A stretch of DNA of 6,181 bases from JBAYJY01 sp041664945 (GTDB lineage: Bacteria; UBP15; UBA6099): NCBI GenBank assembly GCA_041664945.1, contig JBAYJY010000233.1, positions 1 through 6,181 on the forward strand. The letters run 5' to 3'. Positions 1-6,181 of this stretch are shown here, piece after piece. The number at the start of each line of letters is the position of its first letter. The stretch's first letter is position 1. The notes below the pieces were generated by a model. That model made no database searches. It worked only from the letters and a program-made list of their open reading frames with translations, and was not told where the DNA came from. The position numbers were made by a program, and so were the translations under genes.

Positions 1-3683
<3,683 letters not shown>

Positions 3684-3687
<4 letters not shown>

Positions 3688-3712
3688 CATTAATAGGCAG
3701 TTTTGCTATTCT
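3684..3712 (+). promoter_or_regulatory. Predicted sigma-70-type promoter for the rpsL operon
   Basis: An exact TTGACA -35 hexamer (3684-3689) lies 17 bases before TATTCT (3707-3712), which matches four of six positions of the TATAAT consensus including the key first two and last. TG at 3704-3705 adds an extended -10 (TGnTATTCT). Transcription would begin near 3719, about 46 bases before rpsL. The -35 box overlaps the TGA stop codon of rpoC. It would give the str genes their own start in addition to readthrough from rpoBC. It is a sequence match only; the organism's sigma factor preference is unknown. Confidence 0.6.
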
Positions 3713-3717
3713 CTTAC

Positions 3718-3741
3718 TTTGCGCCCGAAGATCGGCGCAGA
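3718..3741 (+). promoter_or_regulatory. Hairpin in the rpsL leader
   Basis: TGCGCC (3720-3725) and GGCGCA (3734-3739) form a perfect inverted repeat around an 8-base loop, extendable by a G-U and a T-A pair at the base. It sits at or just after the predicted transcription start and ends 9 bases before the ribosome binding site. No T-run follows, so it is not an intrinsic terminator. It might protect the 5' end of the transcript or bind a regulator; neither is shown by the sequence. Confidence 0.4.
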
Positions 3742-3750
3742 AGGGAAAAC

Positions 3751-3756
3751 AAGGAG
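3751..3756 (+). promoter_or_regulatory. Ribosome binding site of rpsL
   Basis: AAGGAG lies 9 bases before the ATG at 3766 and fixes that start. An upstream in-frame TTG at 3703 would add 21 residues absent from the S12 family and would lie inside the predicted -10 region, so it is rejected as a start. Confidence 0.85.
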
Positions 3757-3765
3757 TCAAATAAG

Positions 3766-4158
3766 ATGCCGACCGTGAATCAGTTAGTGCGCAAAAGGCG
3801 GAAGCCGCAAAGAAAGAAATCTAAGGCGATCGCGCTGAAGGATAATCCGCAGAGACGCGGAGTTTGCACGCGTGTTTGGACAGTTACGCCCAAGAAACCT
3901 AATTCAGCCCTTCGCAAGGTTGCGAGAGTTAGATTAACGAACGGCATAGAGATCACTGCCTACATTCCCGGTGAGGGCCACAACCTGCAGGAACACTCGA
4001 TCGTGCTGGTGCGCGGCGGCCGCGTGAAGGACCTCCCCGGAGTCCGCTACCACATTGTTCGTGGAGTCCTCGACACAGCAGGAATCGACGGCCGCAAACA
4101 GGGGCGCTCCAAATATGGAACGCGCCGTCCCAAGAAAACCACGGGAGGTGCGAAGTAA
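3766..4158 (+). CDS. rpsL: 30S ribosomal protein S12
   Basis: S12 sits at the decoding centre of the small ribosomal subunit, contacts 16S rRNA and the codon-anticodon helix, and affects translational accuracy. The 130-residue protein starts MPTVNQLVRK and aligns with Escherichia coli S12 (124 residues) without gaps through most of its length. It contains TPKKPNSALRK (residues 41-51), GEGHNLQEHS and RGGRVKDLPGVRYH (residues 83-96). Lys43 and Lys88, whose replacement gives streptomycin resistance in other bacteria, are the wild-type residues, so no such resistance change is seen. Asp89, the residue methylthiolated by RimO in E. coli, is present; whether it is modified here is unknown. The C-terminus is a slightly extended basic tail, TRRPKKTTGGAK. 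It is the first gene after the predicted promoter, followed after 44 bases by rpsG, the usual str operon order. No L7Ae-like gene lies between it and rpoC, unlike in many Firmicutes. Confidence 0.99.
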   Translation: MPTVNQLVRKRRKPQRKKSKAIALKDNPQRRGVCTRVWTVTPKKPNSALRKVARVRLTNGIEITAYIPGEGHNLQEHSIVLVRGGRVKDLPGVRYHIVRGVLDTAGIDGRKQGRSKYGTRRPKKTTGGAK

Positions 4159-4202
4159 ACGCAGGCCACTCTTCAGCTTGAGGCCGGCGCGAAAAAACGA
4201 TT
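4159..4202 (+). promoter_or_regulatory. rpsL-rpsG intercistronic region without a clear Shine-Dalgarno
   Basis: The 44-base gap has no AGGAG-like motif at a usable distance from the rpsG ATG; the last 12 bases are A-rich and the nearest GAGG (4180-4183) is 19 bases away. A weak bulged stem can be drawn: GGC 4164-4166 with GCC 4183-4185 and CTC 4169-4171 with GAG 4180-4182. In Escherichia coli, S7 binds the S12-S7 intercistronic mRNA and represses its own synthesis. Whether this shorter gap does the same is unknown. Confidence 0.3.
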
Positions 4203-4673
4203 ATGCCGCGACGAAAATATAAAAAAGTTCAAAGAATTCCCACGGATCCTCTGTATAACGATCCAATCATAGGCTCCACTATCAACAGGATCCTAAAAAG
4301 AGGCAAGAAAAGCATTGCCGAAAGCATGATGTACGAAGCTCTTGATATAGTCGCAAAAAAGACAGGCAAACCCCCGCGCGATGTTTATGCGGCGGCGGTC
4401 AGAAACATTTCGCCTGCAGTGCAGGTTAAATCCCGCCGCGTTGGCGGCGCGACATACCAAGTGCCGATCGAGATTTCAGCGGATCGCCAGCAGGCTATCG
4501 CGATCAGTTGGCTTCTCGACTTCGCCCGCGCAAGAAGCGGTTCGAGTTTCGCGAACCGGCTCGCGGAAGAAATTATTGACGCTTCAGAAAATCGGGGCGG
4601 CGCCATTAAGAAGAAGCTGGATACACACAAAATGGCGGAAGCTAATAAAGCATTCTCGCATTATCGGTTCTAA
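4203..4673 (+). CDS. rpsG: 30S ribosomal protein S7
   Basis: S7 is a primary 16S rRNA binding protein that nucleates assembly of the 30S head and lies near the E site. The product is 156 residues, a standard bacterial length. It begins MPRRKYKK, a variant of the usual MPRR start, and carries GKKSIAE (about residues 34-40), VKSRRVGGATYQVP (about residues 75-88), and the C-terminal KKKLDTHKMAEANKAFSHYRF, here shown only as its key parts DTHKMAEANKAF and HYRF. The ATG at 4203 is chosen because it yields exactly the family N-terminus, even though no good ribosome binding site precedes it. Translation may be coupled to rpsL, which stops 44 bases earlier. fusA follows after 70 bases with a hairpin in between. 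Nothing suggests truncation or transfer. Confidence 0.99.
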   Translation: MPRRKYKKVQRIPTDPLYNDPIIGSTINRILKRGKKSIAESMMYEALDIVAKKTGKPPRDVYAAAVRNISPAVQVKSRRVGGATYQVPIEISADRQQAIAISWLLDFARARSGSSFANRLAEEIIDASENRGGAIKKKLDTHKMAEANKAFSHYRF

Positions 4674-4693
4674 AAAGAAGGGTTTAACCGATG

Positions 4694-4723
4694 CCCGCGC
4701 TCAAGTTAGCCAGCGCGGGTTTT
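4694..4723 (+). terminator. Terminator-like hairpin between rpsG and fusA
   Basis: CCCGCGCT (4694-4701) pairs perfectly with AGCGCGGG (4712-4719) around a 10-base loop, followed by TTTT (4720-4723) and then C. The strong GC stem with a short T-run looks like a weak or leaky intrinsic terminator. Because fusA begins only 20 bases later with its own ribosome binding site and no obvious promoter, partial termination, an RNA processing site or a protein binding site is more likely than a full stop. Only the pairing and T-run are seen; the function is inferred. Confidence 0.5.
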
Positions 4724-4729
4724 CGTGTC

Positions 4730-4736
4730 AGGAAAG
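4730..4736 (+). promoter_or_regulatory. Ribosome binding site of fusA
   Basis: AGGAAAG ends 7 bases before the ATG at 4744 and lies just downstream of the hairpin. There is no alternative start codon in frame in the 18 bases upstream, and the resulting N-terminus fits EF-G, so this start is favoured. Confidence 0.7.
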
Positions 4737-4743
4737 ATTTAAA

Positions 4744-6181
4744 ATGGACGAGCAGCAGCTAAAAAACACGCGAAATATCGGTCTCGCCGCCCACATAGAT
4801 GCGGGCAAAACGACGACGACTGAGCGGTTTTTGTATTACACCGGCCGCGTGCATCGCATTGGCGAGGTTGATTCGGGAACCGCGACCATGGATTGGATGG
4901 TTCAGGAACAGGAACGCGGAATAACAATCACCTCTGCCGCCACCTACTGCTCATGGAAAGATCATTCGATAAATATCATAGACACTCCCGGCCATGTGGA
5001 CTTCACGGTCGAGGTCGAGCGCTCAATGCGGGTGCTTGACGGCCTGATCGTTGTATTCTGCGCTGTCGGCGGCGTTCAGCCTCAGAGCGAAACAGTCTGG
5101 AGACAGGCGGATCGCTATTCAATACCGCGCATCGCGTTCATTAATAAGATGGACCGAACAGGCGCCGATTTCTTCCACGTAGTGGCGGCGATAAAGAAAC
5201 AACTCGGCGCGATCGCCGTTCCGGTTTCCATCCCGATCGGCGCGGAAGGCTCTTTCACCGGCTCCGTCGATCTCATCACAATGGAATCGATAACTTACGG
5301 AGACGATCTCGGAGTCGGGGTGAATGTCGGTCCGGTTCCGGATGACCTGCTCCAGGTGGCTCAGGAATGGCGCGCGAATATGATAGAGAGGCTCGCCGAC
5401 ATCGACGACACAGTCGCCGAAAAATTTGTCAACGAAGAAGAAATAACGAAGGAAATGATAATAAATGCGCTCCGCAAAGGCACAATCGCGAACAAGATTG
5501 TTCCGGTTCTCTGCGGTTCATCGCTCAAAAACAAAGGGATTCAGCCGCTGATTGAAGCGGTCATATCCTATCTTCCGTCGCCGCTCGATGTTCCGCCGGT
5601 CATGGGGATCAACCCGAAGACAGAAGAGGAAGAAATCCGCAAACCGATCGACAGCGAACCGCTTGCGGCGCTTGCCTTCAAAATCGCGAACGATCCGTTC
5701 CTCGGTTACCTGACATTCATCAGAGTTTACTCAGGCAAACTGGCCAAAGGAACGAACGTATATAACGTCAATAAGAAAATGAGAGAGCGCCCGACGCGCA
5801 TCCTGAGAATGCACGCGAACGACCGCGAAGACCGTGACGCTCTCACAGCTGGCGAAATCGGCGCGATAAGCGGACTGAAAGTAACGACAACCGGCGACAC
5901 TCTTTGCGCCGAACACAGACAAGTAGTTCTTGAAAACATAAAGTTTCCCGAACCTGTTATTTCTGTCGCCATCGAGCCGCGCAGTCAGGCGGAATACCAG
6001 AAAATGGCTGATTCGCTCAAGAAACTGACGAGCGAGGATCCCACTTTCAGGGCGAACTTCGATGAAGAGATGGGACAGACGATCATTTCGGGAATGGGCG
6101 AGCTGCACTTGGAGATCATTGTCGACCGGCTGTTCCGCGAGTTCAGCGTGCAGGGCAAAGTCGGCAAGCCGATGGTGGCTT
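4744..6181 (+). CDS. fusA: Elongation factor G (3' partial)
   Basis: EF-G is the cytosolic translational GTPase that drives translocation of tRNA and mRNA and, with the recycling factor, splits ribosomes. The window holds 479 codons plus one base; by comparison with Thermus EF-G (about 691 residues) roughly 200 residues are missing. Visible motifs: P-loop AHIDAGKT (residues 16-23), switch I QERGITITSA (about 56-65), DTPGH (80-84) with catalytic His84, NKMD (134-137), and GSSLKNKG (258-265) as the G5 element. Domain II follows from about 285 (LAALAFKIANDPFLGYLTF, RVYSGKL), domain III contains EPVISVAIEPRS and EEDPTF-like SEDPTF with SGMGELHLEI (about 452-461), and VGKPMVA marks the start of domain IV. 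All GTPase motifs are intact, so it looks active. The start follows rpsG by 70 bases. tuf may follow outside the window. Confidence 0.98.
   Translation, partial: MDEQQLKNTRNIGLAAHIDAGKTTTTERFLYYTGRVHRIGEVDSGTATMDWMVQEQERGITITSAATYCSWKDHSINIIDTPGHVDFTVEVERSMRVLDGLIVVFCAVGGVQPQSETVWRQADRYSIPRIAFINKMDRTGADFFHVVAAIKKQLGAIAVPVSIPIGAEGSFTGSVDLITMESITYGDDLGVGVNVGPVPDDLLQVAQEWRANMIERLADIDDTVAEKFVNEEEITKEMIINALRKGTIANKIVPVLCGSSLKNKGIQPLIEAVISYLPSPLDVPPVMGINPKTEEEEIRKPIDSEPLAALAFKIANDPFLGYLTFIRVYSGKLAKGTNVYNVNKKMRERPTRILRMHANDREDRDALTAGEIGAISGLKVTTTGDTLCAEHRQVVLENIKFPEPVISVAIEPRSQAEYQKMADSLKKLTSEDPTFRANFDEEMGQTIISGMGELHLEIIVDRLFREFSVQGKVGKPMVA

Noticed and set aside
3703..3765. N-terminal extension of S12 from the TTG at 3703
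   Set aside because: The extra 21 residues are not in the S12 family, the ATG at 3766 has a good ribosome binding site, and the extension would fall in the predicted promoter.
4744..6181. fusA as a tetracycline-resistance ribosomal protection protein
   Set aside because: Placement directly after rpsL-rpsG and ordinary EF-G sequence in the G domain through domain III fit housekeeping EF-G, not the Tet(M)/Tet(O) family.

Overview
This window is a housekeeping region of a bacterial chromosome, the junction of the RNA polymerase (rpoBC) and 'str' operons, with all genes on the + strand: rpoC (5' end outside the window), rpsL, rpsG, then fusA (3' end outside the window). The code is standard bacterial: UGA ends rpoC and UAA ends rpsL and rpsG. 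The proteins are clearly bacterial, but I cannot place the organism with confidence. S12 and S7 are close to the general bacterial consensus, EF-G is of the ordinary fusA type, and RpoC has no large insert in its trigger loop, unlike Proteobacteria. RpoC does carry two stretches that I cannot match to the Escherichia coli or Bacillus subtilis proteins. That suggests a lineage away from the usual models, perhaps an uncultured phylum, but this is inference.

Layout. Bases 1-3687 are rpoC, without roughly the first 100-150 codons (zinc finger 1 and the start of the clamp are outside). Bases 3688-3765 form a 78-base gap. A near-consensus promoter begins inside the rpoC stop codon and is followed by a leader hairpin and a good ribosome binding site for rpsL (3766-4158). 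A 44-base gap without a clear Shine-Dalgarno leads to rpsG (4203-4673). The 70-base rpsG-fusA gap holds a terminator-like GC-rich hairpin and then the fusA ribosome binding site. fusA runs from 4744 to the window edge, covering the GTPase domain through the beginning of domain IV. No stretch over 300 bases lacks a gene.

The genes serve core transcription and translation: the polymerase catalytic subunit, two 30S proteins of the decoding and head regions, and the translocase that moves tRNA and mRNA through the ribosome. The arrangement allows readthrough from rpoBC into the str genes, a fresh start at the rpsL promoter, and possibly tuning of fusA by the hairpin in front of it.

I see no mobile element, CRISPR array, tRNA, toxin or defence gene, and no undescribed multi-gene system. 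The points worth a second look are the two RpoC insertions, the promoter that overlaps the rpoC stop codon, and the intra-operon hairpin before fusA.
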